Below are positions 21,513-32,310 of a stretch of DNA of 64,000 nucleotides, one piece after another. The position numbers and the translations under genes are program-made. The notes under the pieces were generated by a model that searched no databases, was not told the origin of the DNA, and saw only the letters and a program-made list of their open reading frames with translations. How positions within the stretch are numbered: the stretch's first letter is position 1; each line of letters opens with the position of its first letter. This stretch comes from Corinectria fuckeliana (lineage: Eukaryota; Ascomycota; Sordariomycetes; Hypocreales; Nectriaceae). The DNA lies in contig WPDH01000100.1 of NCBI GenBank assembly GCA_019137255.1, positions 62,001 through 126,000 of the forward strand. The letters run 5' to 3'.

Positions 21513-24013
21513 GGCGGGCAGGGACGGCGGAGGGGGGGGATTCGGACTCGGACTCGGTCGGATGAAAGCTCGGACGGAGGGAGCGAGCGAGCGAGCGAGC
21601 GAGAGCGCCGGGGAGGCGGCTGCGGAGAGCGCCTGGGGATGATTCAAGGCGACAATGGGGGGGGGGCTCACGGCGTCAACATCGATGGTCGGGATGCGAG
21701 CTGGAAGTTGTTGGAGAGGGTTCGCGCGCGCGATGGAAGCTGGGCTGGCTGTGTGGACTTGTGGGGAGGAAGGTGAGTCAATGGCCGGCAGTGAGGGTCG
21801 ATTCCAATACGGCGGCGGCCCCGCGGGAAAGGCGGGCGTGGACCTGGAAGAAGCCGAGGCAGTCCGGCGTGCACGGGATTGATCGGTAGCGAGTCGATTC
21901 GTCGAAGGCGCAACACAATGGTATGTTGCTGCTTTGGGGGACCTGTATGAATAGCTTAGGCTACTTGTCTATTCGTACAGTTACAGCGAGCAATGCAGAG
22001 TCATCAATGGGAAGGGCAAAACAAGGAGAAGGTACGAGAACGAAGGTGTCGCGTGATGTGGAACAGAGGGAGAAGAAGCGGAAGAAAAAGAGTCAGAGAG
22101 AGATCAGAGTCGGATACCTACCTACCTACCTACGTAAGTACCTATCTACGCTTCTGGTCAGGTGCGGGAGTTGATGTGAGCAATGATGCTGAGGCGCTGC
22201 TGCGTTAGCTGCTAAGTAACAGTGCAGTGGGGTGGACTGGCTCTTCTGGGGGGATGGGATGTGCCGGAAACGACGGGAGGGCCACACGGTCCAGAACCCG
22301 TATGTACCAAAAGACCCCCAGAAGCTGCAGGGAAACGTCATTTTCGGGGGGTGGGAGTGGAGGGAATCTCTGTCTGTTAGAGGGGTACGAGTATATGGAC
22401 GGCTCTTGTCCCTGGGGAATTGGTTCTCTGGGGTCATTCCGTGTGGTAATCTGGGCCACTGGATTGGGCCCGGGTTGAAGTTTGGAGGGCTAGATGGAAG
22501 GCTGCTAAAGGAGGGTTACAGTGGATTATAGTACTTCGTAAGAATGTATGTAGCTAATGGAAGTAGAAGCCTGCCTGTGTCACTCACTATCACCTTCAAT
22601 CAAGCATGGACGACACGTAAACGTACGAAGTACACCCAAACTACCTCAAGGTTGGCTCGCCTCTCACCTCAGGGCAACATCTGGTCAGCCCATCAACACA
22701 ACACCTCCGCATCGACGACATCCGTTACACCTAGAAAACAAGGGAAGCCGAGATAGGGGGCGTGGACCACGTGAAGCAAGAGGCAAGAGGAACAACTGAC
22801 GGGGAGTCGTCCACTGGCTGCCGGGAAACAAGGCAAGATGACAATTTGGGGGGGTCAATGGGCGCGGGGGAATCTGGGATATGGCGCCACGAGCTGAGGG
22901 CTGCTTGGTTCTCGTTGGTTTCTGATGAACTTTCGGATATGCACCATCAGGCTTCGTCGAATAATGGTTCGATCGGGCCACCCCTCTTGTGCATGTTCTC
23001 CGCAACCTTCTCTCCTAAGTCTGGAGGAGGAAAACCTGGGGGAATCGGCTAGCTAGTACTCCGTAGGACTACGAAGCCAGTACAGAAAACAATTAGAGGT
23101 CACTCGACAACCGCGGGAAAGCTAGTCCTTTTCTAGGGCAGGCATTTGACGCTTCGGGGAACTTCCACCTTGGGCCCTCGTGTTGTTTTCCTGCGCAGTG
23201 CATACCTACCTACTCTGCGTTTGGCACATGATGGGGGATGGTTGAAAGAAGACGTCAGACGGCTGCTACAGTACCGCATAAAGTACTGCTGTAGATAGAG
23301 TGCATCTGGCTTGGATGGCGCAAGCCCAGCCTTCCGCTTTCCGCCTTCCGTGAGACATGGCTGCAAAAGCGGGCTTCACACCCCACATGTCACCGCCCTC
23401 TCAGCCTCTCAAGTCCAATCACAGCCCCCTCGGTCACATGCCGAGTTTCTACCGCTCCTTTGTTTACCCCCCGGTGGCGTCTCTCTCCATCCATCCGTGA
23501 ACCAAGATACTCGGCCCATCGGGATCGGAGAGCCTCGGAAACGTCCTCAACGGCACACACCTCTAACGGACGGTGCTCAAGGCGCGTTCTGCACGGCCCT
23601 GGCTAGGCATTTGATTCTTATTATCCGTGGCCCTTCTTCTTTGTTGTCTCCTGGGCCCCCTTCTCCTCCACTTCCCCTGCGTGGGTGCGTGGGACCCGTA
23701 GTCGCCCAGGAAGCTCAGGCCAGTTGGAGAGAGGTTGGTCTGGCTGGTTTGAGCGCTGCCGCCTCGAGCTCCAGGCGCTCCAGGGCTGGGCTCCAGCTCC
23801 AAGGGGGAGGCGGGAAGCGGGTTCGTTCCATGCTTAGCTGCGAGGGCGACGTTTTTCTCTCTCTGGGGTTTGCGGCTAGCGACACCTGAACCTGATCCAC
23901 CCGCTTCTGGCACTTTGAGGCTCTGTGAGCTCTGCGCTGTCAGTGTCAGCCCAGATCCGCGTCTGTCCCAGCGAAGCCCGTTTGCTTTCTGCAGCTTGCC
24001 TGCAGTGTGCGCC
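21513..24013. other. Divergent intergenic region, 2.5 kb
   Basis: It lies between the PDH kinase (-) and the coiled-coil gene (+) and should contain both promoters. It holds a GAGC tetramer run (21581-21604) in the kinase leader, a CCTA tetramer run (22115-22133), and copies of the TACTTCGTA/TACGAAGTA element at 22532 and 22624 with TACTCCGTA at 23057. No coding frame here is convincing. Confidence 0.55.
21581..21604. repeat. GAGC tetranucleotide microsatellite
   Basis: About six GAGC units in a row lie just upstream of the PDH kinase ATG, probably in its 5' untranslated region. Confidence 0.8.
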
Positions 24014-25366
24014 ATGGATATGGATATGGCTGCCGTCGACGAGGATCATGCCGCGGCACTCGCTGCAGCTGCGGCTTCTGCTGCTGCCCACGACGACGAA
24101 GAACTCGGAGTCGGCGTCGGAGTCAGACTCGGTGCTGGCATCTTCTCGACTCCTGACCGCCAAAAGAGGCCCATCGCCAACTTCGCCGCCACCACCACCC
24201 CAGCCTCCAGCTACTTCAGCTATTCCAGCGACTACCAGAACGACTATCGCAATGCCTTTCACGACGAAAATGAAGCTGCCCAAGAACCCGACGCCCCAGG
24301 ACTGCGGACGCCGTCCCTTCTCTCCAGTCCCAGTGTCGCCTCCAGTCTGGGATTCTCCACCGGCCGCATGAGCCCACTCAGGAAGGAGCTCTCCAGGCCA
24401 TCGTCTTCCTACCACAGCCACAGCCGCGGGCCCAGTGATGCTTCGCCCATTACACGACGTGTTCCTCGGTCTGCCCGTCGCAATCGAGATGCCCTCGCTA
24501 GGAGATTGAGCCAGCTCGCCCATGAGCTCACCACCGGTAACCAGGACCTGGTGGATGACGATGGCGTCGACATCCTCACCGCCCAACTGGACCAGCTGGA
24601 GGAAGCCGTTGTCAAGAAGTCAACAACATCCTTCTCATCGCCGTCCACGCCCTCGCCACAAACCACCCCTCAGCGGAACACGAGCCTCGATATGCAAAGT
24701 CCTGGCGACTCCATCTTCAGCGCTCCCAGTCCTGCGTCGTCCATTTTCCGCACCCGCTTCTCGGACCTGTCCGCATCTATCCGAAGGAATGCCGACCCGG
24801 AGCCGGAGCCGGATCCGGACCCGCCTTTGAAGAAGGGCATGTCGGCTGCCCAGGCCAAGAAGGTTATCGCCGAGGCTACAAAGCTTACTGAGGAGCTTTC
24901 GCAACTGGTCACCAACCTGCAGGCTCGTCAGGAAGAGTCTGATGTGAGTTCACCTGACTGCCATGCAAACTATCTAAGCTAACCTGATCTAGCACATCCA
25001 TTCTCTCCTTGTTGAGCGTGCCGAGCGTGCTGCCCAACGTATCCTCTTCCTTCAGAGCCGCATCAGCCATCTGTGAGTCCTTCTTACCCCGTACCTAACC
25101 CTCGTGCACGCCTCTGACCAGCCATCAGTGAGCAAGAGCTGCATGAAAACGACGATGAGCTCCAACACCTCCGCATCTGTCTCAAAGCCGTTGAGATCCA
25201 GATGCCTCCCCATCCCGACAAGGAGCTCCAACGGTGCATCTCCTCCTTCAAGCAGGACTACCAAGTTCTCAAGCGCAAACGCGCCAGCCGGTCCAGTTTT
25301 CCCACCATCTCCAGCGTTGGCTCCCCCTACCCCAGCTCTCCATACCCTGGTTCCCCGTCAACGTGA
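24014..25366 (+). CDS. Hypothetical coiled-coil protein with Ser/Pro-rich disordered N-terminus
   Basis: Join(24014..24943, 24993..25072, 25129..25366), 415 residues. I do not recognise the family. The first 300 residues are low complexity: alanine run, Ser/Pro-rich blocks and an acidic Pro-Glu-Asp repeat (PEPEPDPD) near 285. From about 295 to 375 there is a helical, probably coiled-coil segment (AQAKKVIAEATKLTEELSQL, then LLVERAERAAQRILFLQSRI, then ELHENDDELQHLRICLKAVE), split by both introns, followed by a Ser/Pro tail. Both introns have good donors and CTAAC-type branch points, and codon-frame continuity across them supports a real gene. The upstream part of the open frame has no ATG, so 24014 is the start. 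The architecture resembles fungal cytoskeleton or spindle-pole adaptor proteins, which is only a suggestion. Confidence 0.8.
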
Positions 25367-25905
25367 ACCGTATACATAAGTCCCCATGTGGAGAGCATGG
25401 GGTAGAATGACCGACGCGTACGTGAAACACTTTACTTTATGAGTTTGACGACACCTTGCACTCATTACGCCCTTACGACACTGGCGTCTCTCCGACGCCC
25501 CTCACGCTTGCCTGTCTCGTTTTCCACACCTATTCTCACCACCTGCGCGTCCTTCCGCAGTGTATACCAGATACCCCTGATGAATCCAAGCGTTCCCATC
25601 TTTCTGTATGTTGCATGGCACCGGAGTATCACCAGAATTGGCGATTGTTATTCGTCAAATGAATTACACACAAAATCCAGGCGGAGATTAGTTTTACAGA
25701 TGTTCTCTTTTTTTTTTTGGTCTTGTTCTTTTTGCACCAGCTTGTTTTGTTGGCGGCACATCCATGGCCGTAGACATGGAAGGATAGAATGCCTGCCCTG
25801 GGCTAATTTGGCAGAGCGGTTTGACATATATATGAATCGAGTTATTTGCTCTTCGCTTTTTGGATCTTATTCGAACGGGATGACAACTGGGACGGCTACC
25901 TTGGA
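25367..25905. other. 3' flank of the coiled-coil gene
   Basis: About 540 bases with a poly-T tract near 25708-25718. It appears to contain only the 3' untranslated region of the coiled-coil gene and the flank of the oxidase relic. Confidence 0.5.
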
Positions 25906-25929
25906 CTAGGACAGTATCTTGTAATAGTT

Positions 25930-26830
25930 CCGAAGTATCCATGGCCTCTTGATGCCCCGATGGCCTCTCCTTTGACTACTTGTCCGCGCATGTAAGCCCA
26001 CACTGACCCTCAATGCCTGTCTGTCTAGGCTCACTTCTTCCCGCAGAACATCCTCTGGAACGGCGGGTACATATGCTTGACCTGGCCCGGCCCACAGCTT
26101 GGCGAGGTTCTGTAGGCACAGCGTCACGATGGGCTCGTCGCGGCTGGGCAGGTCGGTGCTGGACACGCCGCCGACGCCGCCGGGGTCCTTGTAGAAGCCC
26201 TCCCACCAGCGCGTTTTTAACTGGATAGCCACCTTGGTGGCGCGGTCGTAGCTGAGCGCGCGGATGCCCGTGAGGATGTCGGGCAGGCCGAAGCCGTCGA
26301 GGTCCATCCGCTGGAGGGGCGCCATGGCCGTGGTGTTGAAGACCATGTCGTACTGGTTGTCCTCGGGGTTCTTCCCCGCAGCGTCCGTCGTGGTGACGAC
26401 TGTCTTGGAGGAGGCGTCCCCTTGTGCTGCTACTTGCTCTACATTTGGGTCTTCAGGAGAGCTCACCCTTTCATGACCATCAGCCACGACCTGGTCGAGT
26501 AATTGTCGTCGCCGTCCTTGGTAAGCTCTTTGAATCCCGTATCGAAGTCGCTCACGACGGCCTTGATGATGGATGCGATGGCCTCGTCAAACTTTGACCC
26601 GCTGCGCCTCCGTCAGTGGGTGTCGACGAGACGGGGATGTGAGTCAACGATGATTCTTACTCGGGTTGCTTCGTGTGCGAGTACCAGTACATGGTCGGCT
26701 CGTCACCAAGGCTGTACTTGTATGACACCTTCTTACTCTGGAGCTCCGCGTGGTAGAAGGGGCGGTGAAGACGAGGAGAGTAGACTAGGCCGTTCAGGTC
26801 GCCAGGCCCCTTGGGCGTTGTAACCAAGGA
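25930..26830 (-). pseudogene. Relic of a flavin amine oxidase (L-amino-acid oxidase type)
   Basis: On the minus strand, successive pieces match the fungal L-amino-acid oxidase family: KFDEAIASIIKAVVSDFDTGFKEL (about 26600-26540), YDMVFNTTAMAPLQRMDLDG and IRALSYDRATKVAIQLKTRWW (26345-26200), GGVGGVSSTDLPS directly joined to DEPIVTLCLQNLAKLWAG (26180-26080). The normal 30-50 residues between the last two blocks, the N-terminal FAD-binding GxGxxG region and the C-terminal FAD-contacting region are missing, so the gene has lost its ends and suffered an internal deletion. No complete reading path through splice sites restores a full enzyme. It lies just downstream of an intact Zn2Cys6 regulator on the same strand, which might once have controlled it. 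An alternative, a short gene of new function, is less likely given the missing cofactor site. Confidence 0.75.
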
Positions 26831-26855
26831 ACTGATCTACAGCGCCCTCTTCAAG

Positions 26856-29299
26856 CTATTCAATCCCGTAACTTGAATCCCATATCCATCCTTGATCCTG
26901 CCCAATAAAGTCGTTATCTAGCCATTCGCTGATATCAAACGACGCCATGTCGCCGTAAGCCATACTCTCTTCTGCTTCTACCGATGCTGCTTCAGGCTCT
27001 GCGGCGCTCAGGTCGGCCGTCGGTTGCAAGCCGTGCTGGCCATCCGACTCAGCAGCCAACGGCGGAGCTGATTCACCAGTCGCCGTTCTTCTAGATTCCT
27101 GTCGTATCTCGTCGTATCCCTGCTGCAACGTGTGGCCCCCCTCCCGAGCCTTGATACCCCTTTGCTCATCTGGCGCCGGTGGTCCAAACTCGAATATTTT
27201 GTCCATTTCCCTTCTCATCACGAGTGACATCAGCTGTCCTAGGATATCAAGCCCTTGTGCAGCGACAATCGAAGTCGACTTCAGCTGGGTTTGCATACTC
27301 ATCAAGCGATGGACTCCAATCTTGGACGCATGCGACTCGGTACTCAGCGGGTCTGGGCTGGTCATGCTGCACAGTGCAATGCCGGCGGTAAGTAGATGGA
27401 GGGAGACAAAGGCAACTGCGAAGGTCCCCGATACTTGGCTGAAAATTGGCGCGGACCCAAGTCGTGAAACCTGTAGGGCTGCGTCTCGACAGGCGTGGAT
27501 AGAGGACTGGAACGGGTTGGGTTGGGCATTTGGTTCTTCTGATGTGTGGTGCGTTTCCGTCCTTTTGAACGATTGAAGTGGCCGGTGAATCAAGATTCTT
27601 GCGTTTTCGTATGCAAGCTTTAGCGTGAGCGCCTGGAGTCGAAAGAGGTTGTCCTTGAATGTGTCGTTTGGATCTCGCCGAGGACTGTCAGAGTTACTGT
27701 CCATACATCGATCGTCCAAGTGGCCCAGCTGTAGCCTGGCCGGTAGGCTGCCGTACCAGCCAAGCAGTCTCGAATCTAGGCCGTCAACCTTTTTCGCAAC
27801 TAGCTGGAGGGATGCCGACTGGCCTGACGCAAAGTTTCCGTGGTTATCCAGGCTGCCCCTATTCCCGTAGAGTTCTTTGATGGCAGACCGAACAACCAGC
27901 GATAGCTGTGACATGGAGCATTTGTAGGAGAGAAGAGTAGGTTCGTTGGCCGAAACTCCCCGGACGGAGCTGGAGCACTCATCGTAGGCGTCCAAGGGCT
28001 CGACGTCGCAGTCTTCGTCGGATATGCTCAAGGGGAAGCCATAGATCATAGAGCAGAGGGTTTCCACCTCGTAGATGGCCCACCAGCAGCGCTTTCTACC
28101 TTCGGCCGTTCGCTTGATCCGAGCCGTTTGGTCCGGAGCGGCAGATTCGGGAATTGGCAGGTTTCGATGCAGGTTCAGGGCTTGTGCGATTCGCAATCCA
28201 CATCCGCAGAGGGGCCAAGCTAGTTCGGGTTCGCCCTGGTTGAGGTAGTATGTGCCAAGCAGAACGCATGTCTGCACTGTTTCCAGAGAAGCTAGCGAGA
28301 GCATGTCCAGCAGCCTGACTCGCAGGGTGGACAGGATCCTGTCTTGCAGCTCTTGCGGATCTATCCCATGTCGATCCAGAACGGCTCTCAGGCTAGGACT
28401 AAGGTGCTCAAGGCTGATGGCGCAAACCGCGAGGAGAACACTAAGGAAGCCGACGTCGTTGCTATCTACCAACGGCGAGTTCATCGCGCTAGCATAGAGG
28501 TCCCGAAGCCGTTGTCGGAAGACGTCCTGATGAAACAGGAGCACGAACCAGTGAATTCGGTCAAAGTAGTTCTCAACCAACGGCGAGACAACGTTGGACG
28601 CCGGGAGCAACGACGTCAGCTCACTTAGACCTGCCACTCCAGCACGCTCGGCTTTCTGGCTGGTCAGAGTCTGTCGGTGTCGAGAGAGTACCCCTCGAAG
28701 TGAATTGCGCTGGTGCCGCCGCTGATCCGATGCATCACTTTCAACTGTCCGTTGCCACTGCCTTGCGGCGAATGAAGATGTTTTCGAGCCCTCGGGGGCT
28801 TCGGCATTGTAATGGTGAAATGCCTTGCACAAAGTCAGTATCAAGATGCAAACTGCGCGCCGAGGGACGTACTTCTTCTACGAGCATGATGGTAGAACTC
28901 GAAGTCCAAGGAGTAGCGATGGAAGAAGCCGAGGTAGCCGCTGGGCTCGATGGACGGGCAGAGGTTCCAGCCGTAGCTGGCAGCCTCAGCTCGGTCTCGG
29001 CACCAGGCAATGCTGTACGCGGTCTCTTCCGTGCCGGGCTTCCCTCCGGGGGCTTTCCGAACCGATGTGATTTCCATTTCTCCGGCGGGACGGCCACGCA
29101 GGTTGCGCCAGCCCGTGTGCACAGGGTGCAGGGTCGTTGCACATCGCACTTGGGCTCTGTTAGCTGACGAACAACGGTTGGAGCCGGGGGCTCTCACTTT
29201 TAGCTTCTGCTTCTTACAGCGTTGACACGCCCTAACAACCTTGCTGGCCTGGCTCGGCCTGGAGCTTGAAAAGGTGTTGAGCGAGGAGCTCTCGGCCAT
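26856..29299 (-). CDS. Zn2Cys6 transcription factor with fungal-specific TF domain
   Basis: Complement(26856..28823, 28873..29148, 29198..29299), 781 residues. The DNA-binding cluster is CX2CX6CX5CX2CX6C at residues 25, 28, 35, 41, 44 and 51; intron 1 cuts it exactly between the second and third cysteines, and the acceptor CAAG at 29149 is required to keep six residues between them. A basic KRPR stretch follows. The middle-homology domain covers roughly 180-520, with the typical YFDRIHWFVLLFHQDVFRQR start, LASLETVQTCVLLGTYYLNQGE and GRKRCWWAIYEVE motifs. The C-terminus is acidic and aromatic (ISEWLDNDFIGQDQGWIWD), a likely activation domain. It starts and ends cleanly, so it appears intact although both neighbours are decayed or unknown. 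Target genes are unknown; the adjacent oxidase relic is a candidate former target. Confidence 0.9.
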
Positions 29300-30333
29300 G
29301 GCTCCAATGGGATGAGACTCGAGTCCAGTGGGACCGCTGAAAGGGTCGTCCTCCGGCGGAGATGCTTACAGGACGGGGTCAGTAAGACGATGACTCTAGT
29401 CAGCTCCGGTGGAGGGAGATGGTGAGGGAGGTAGACTATAGTGAGCCCAGCCAGTTTCAGCTGCGAATGCAAAGAAATTCGCAAATCAGTCGAGACGCAA
29501 CAGGATTCCCGACAGGTGGCTTTCCTGAAAGATTCATCCGTATGCATGCAAAATGAAAGAAGTCGAGAACTTGCTTCGGAGGCTCCACCGGAGCGAATTC
29601 CCCAATGTGGAATGGCCGCCTGCCGAGTCATGTTGTTCGGGCTGTGAGCTCACTATTCTCTACCATGTTATTCACGATTTATATTACTAGTAGCCGCAAT
29701 TCTCTGTTACAGTGGTTTCAACTCGCAGTCTGTCTATCGTTTCTTGAAGGTGGGAGCCAACCCTGTCCAGTCTTGCAAACGAGATGCAGTAGTACCAAGT
29801 GAACGGGGAGACGGCCCTCAAGGTGCACAGGTTTGCTCAAGATGTTCTCTCGTAAACAGGTGCTTTTCTAAGCAGAGGCAGAATTAAACTTGATTTCTAC
29901 GAGTATTCTGCCTGATACAAAGATTGATGATTGCATTTCGCGTAGAACACGAACACCAGATAATAAATCAACAAGACCGAAAACCCGGATGCGCCTGCGC
30001 CTCATTGATCTGACCTTTTCGATACCAGGTTTTCTCTGAGCATTATTCTCCAGCGGCCCAACACCACGGCTGGTAGAGTTTTCTGTCTGCCTGACACCTT
30101 GTGTAGCTTTCATCGCTCATACAAATAGCACGACGCGGAACTTTTCTCAGCAAGTCTTTTCTTCCATCTCTTTCACTAGACAGACCCAACGGCCTACACA
30201 GAACCCATATACCGCATATACCAGACGCAAAGCAACCGTTTCCAAACTTTCTTGTCGCCCTACAGAGCTGAGATATCATCCGAAGGGTTCCTTTCGATAT
30301 TACGACGCCAGTACTACCCAGTCTACGGAAACA
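29300..30333. other. Intergenic, about 1 kb
   Basis: This is the upstream region of the Zn2Cys6 gene on the minus strand and of the small membrane-protein gene on the plus strand. I see no further gene. Confidence 0.5.
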
Positions 30334-30705
30334 ATGTCTCACTGCTACGGGCATCACTCCAATCATTGCGCTCTTAAAAGCGCCCCTCAGTATTTTAAGA
30401 AACTGGACGATATGCTTTCTCGTCTCGCTACAGTTGATGATCGACTTGACAAGATTCTCGAAGACCGCTTCGCCGTTGGTTTTCTAGCGTGTGCACTTAT
30501 GTTGATTTCGATCGGGGCATTTACATTGTTTCTTTTTTGGATTTTTCCTAGTAACACGTCAGCCCCTGGACGGGAACCGGCAACCCTTGAGATTAAGGAT
30601 ATTCGAACCCAGCTTCAAGCTGTCGAACAGAGGCTGGATGTACTGGAGGATCGTCTGGATTATTTTGAACAACTGGACGAGCTGGACGAGCTGGATGAAT
30701 GGTAA
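30334..30705 (+). CDS. Small membrane protein with C-terminal coiled coil
   Basis: An intron-less frame of 123 residues with a favourable ATG context (ACAATGT). Order of features: a His/Cys-rich N-terminus (CYGHHSNHC), an amphipathic helix (KKLDDMLSRLATVDDRLDKIL), one strong membrane segment of about 23 residues (positions 47-70, ending LFLFWIF), then a heptad-like helix (IRTQLQAVEQRLDVLEDRLDYF) and an acidic Leu-Asp-Glu end with the tripeptide LDE repeated. No family was recognised. The clean hydrophobic segment flanked by two amphipathic helices argues against chance, but it sits between two pseudogenes and could be a short-lived orphan gene or a fragment. Confidence 0.5.
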   Translation: MSHCYGHHSNHCALKSAPQYFKKLDDMLSRLATVDDRLDKILEDRFAVGFLACALMLISIGAFTLFLFWIFPSNTSAPGREPATLEIKDIRTQLQAVEQRLDVLEDRLDYFEQLDELDELDEW

Positions 30706-31329
30706 AGTCAAGTGTGGTCTGGCCCCGAGGGAGACAAAGCACGGAAAGGAAGCAATCGCGATGGGTTTGTTAAGCCGCCTAGGACGTCTTGGATAAAATA
30801 CGGAATGAGACCAGTGTGGTGCCGAATCAGAGAGGACGCCGCCTGTAAACTTCTTCCAGCCGCGTAACTTAACTCCATGCTGTCTACCTTGTCCCAACCA
30901 TCCAAAAATTGCGCCACCGTTACCTTGTTCTCAGTAGACCGTAGAACGGCTGGTTGGACCTGGACTGTACGTTTTTGTAGGCACCACTTATCAGAAATCT
31001 ACGCCAGACTGGAAGATGGAAAGGCAGCCATTTCTCAGTCGGAAGTGTCCTATGGAAGGTTGGGCTTGGTCAAAAGGGTCGTCTCCAAAGCCAGTTGAAA
31101 GTCGCCACAAAACTTCGCGAAAGTTACCCATAAGGCGTCCGTGGGACGCCACCCTGATGGGAACTATTCACTTCATCAATGGGAGATGTATGCAGACGCT
31201 TGGGCACAGCCCATGCGAGATGCTGATGGGACGACGACGAGACACCCCGTATTAAAGGGGGCTCCGAGTCCTCATTTTCCTTCCCAACCTTTGGGCTAAC
31301 GCCTCTTCAGTATCGCCCGCTATACCTTG
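30706..31329. other. Intergenic, about 620 bases
   Basis: This is the 3' flank of the small membrane-protein gene and of the transporter relic. No gene was recognised. Confidence 0.5.
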
Positions 31330-32310
31330 CCACTGGGCTGAGTATCTCGGTCCTGCAAAATGACCTTCTCAACACGCGCCTCATCGCCGGCCCGGTGGAC
31401 AACGGGCTTGGGCTCGCTAGACCGCAAGAAATAGTGTCTGAAGAACCAGAAGAACTGCGCCCATCCGTACCTGACTATCCCCGTGAGGCGCACGTTGAAG
31501 ACGATATAAAGCTCCTCGAGTGTCTAGGCTTTCATCTTGGGGAGGGACGACAGGACCAGGAAGAAGCCGATGACGTTCCAGCCCGCGTACTATCTAAAGG
31601 CTCTCGCGAGCGCGAAGGCCCGCTGGAGCGACGGCCATGTCACGGCGAAGATGAAGAGCACCATGTGGCGGCTGTCGCGAGAGATATTCCCATGGCACGG
31701 ATGTATAGCGGGTCTGCTTCGGCTGAGTATGTGAACGGTACAGGACCTTCGCCGGGGAATAGACAAGTTCGAAGAGGTAGATAGCAAGGGAAATGTAGCC
31801 GAAATGGCCTTTGCTGTCTTCATTGAGGTAAGCAAACCTGTAAACAGGAGGAATAGAGCCATGAGCTAAAACAATGTTGAGCCTCATTATCTTGCGAGAA
31901 TGTATACAGCAGATTTACTCACAGGAAACGTAGTCAAGAGAAGATTTCGCCGTCCGAAAGTGTCGATAGTGTAGAAAGCAGGAATGGCAAAGAGAAAGTT
32001 GATAATGCCGAAGCCCAGCGATGCAACTAGAGTACTCTTCTCCGGGAAGCCGGCCTCGAGGAAGTATAGGTATAGTGCCGAGTTTGTGAGACCGGTGGTC
32101 CAGCTATCGTAGTCGCTGTCGCTGTCGCTGTCGAAGATGACTTCCTCTGAGGCGCTTCCGGGATGCTCAGCATGGTAGTATTCCTGCGTGAGGCATCCCC
32201 CGAAGAGGCCTTTAGAAAGCCATTCTCCGTCACCATGCCTACGTAATGGTGCTTTGCGTTTATAGACTAAAAGGTGGACTCCCAGAGAAGTATCTAAGGA
32301 AGAGACCAAG
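31330..32310 (-). pseudogene. Frameshifted relic of an MFS sugar transporter
   Basis: Minus-strand segments in different frames align in order with the C-terminal half of a fungal sugar/inositol-type major facilitator: EAGFPEKSTLVASLGFGIINFLF and FAIPAFYTIDTFGRRNLLL (the inter-repeat GRR motif, about 32050-31925), a surviving intron at 31866-31922, LMALFLLFTG, then FAYLNEDSKGHFGYISLAIYLFELVYSPA, GPVPFTYSAEA, PLYIRAMGISLATAATW, VTWPSLQRAF, YAGWNVIGFFLVL, and a RYGWAQFFWFFRHYFLR tail. Single-base frame breaks lie near 31836, 31750 and 31660, and in-frame TAG stops at 31590-31592 and 31524-31526. The N-terminal half is not clearly recognisable; an Asp/Ser repeat (about 32130) lies where it should begin. 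Function is lost. Confidence 0.85.

Noticed and set aside
32090..32140. Asp/Ser codon repeat as a possible programmed element
   Set aside because: Just a short GAC/AGC microsatellite inside the transporter relic.
31590..32310. Calling the transporter fragments a functional gene with several introns
   Set aside because: The frame breaks at 31836, 31750 and 31660 are single-base shifts inside conserved helices without splice signals, and TAG stops interrupt the tail.
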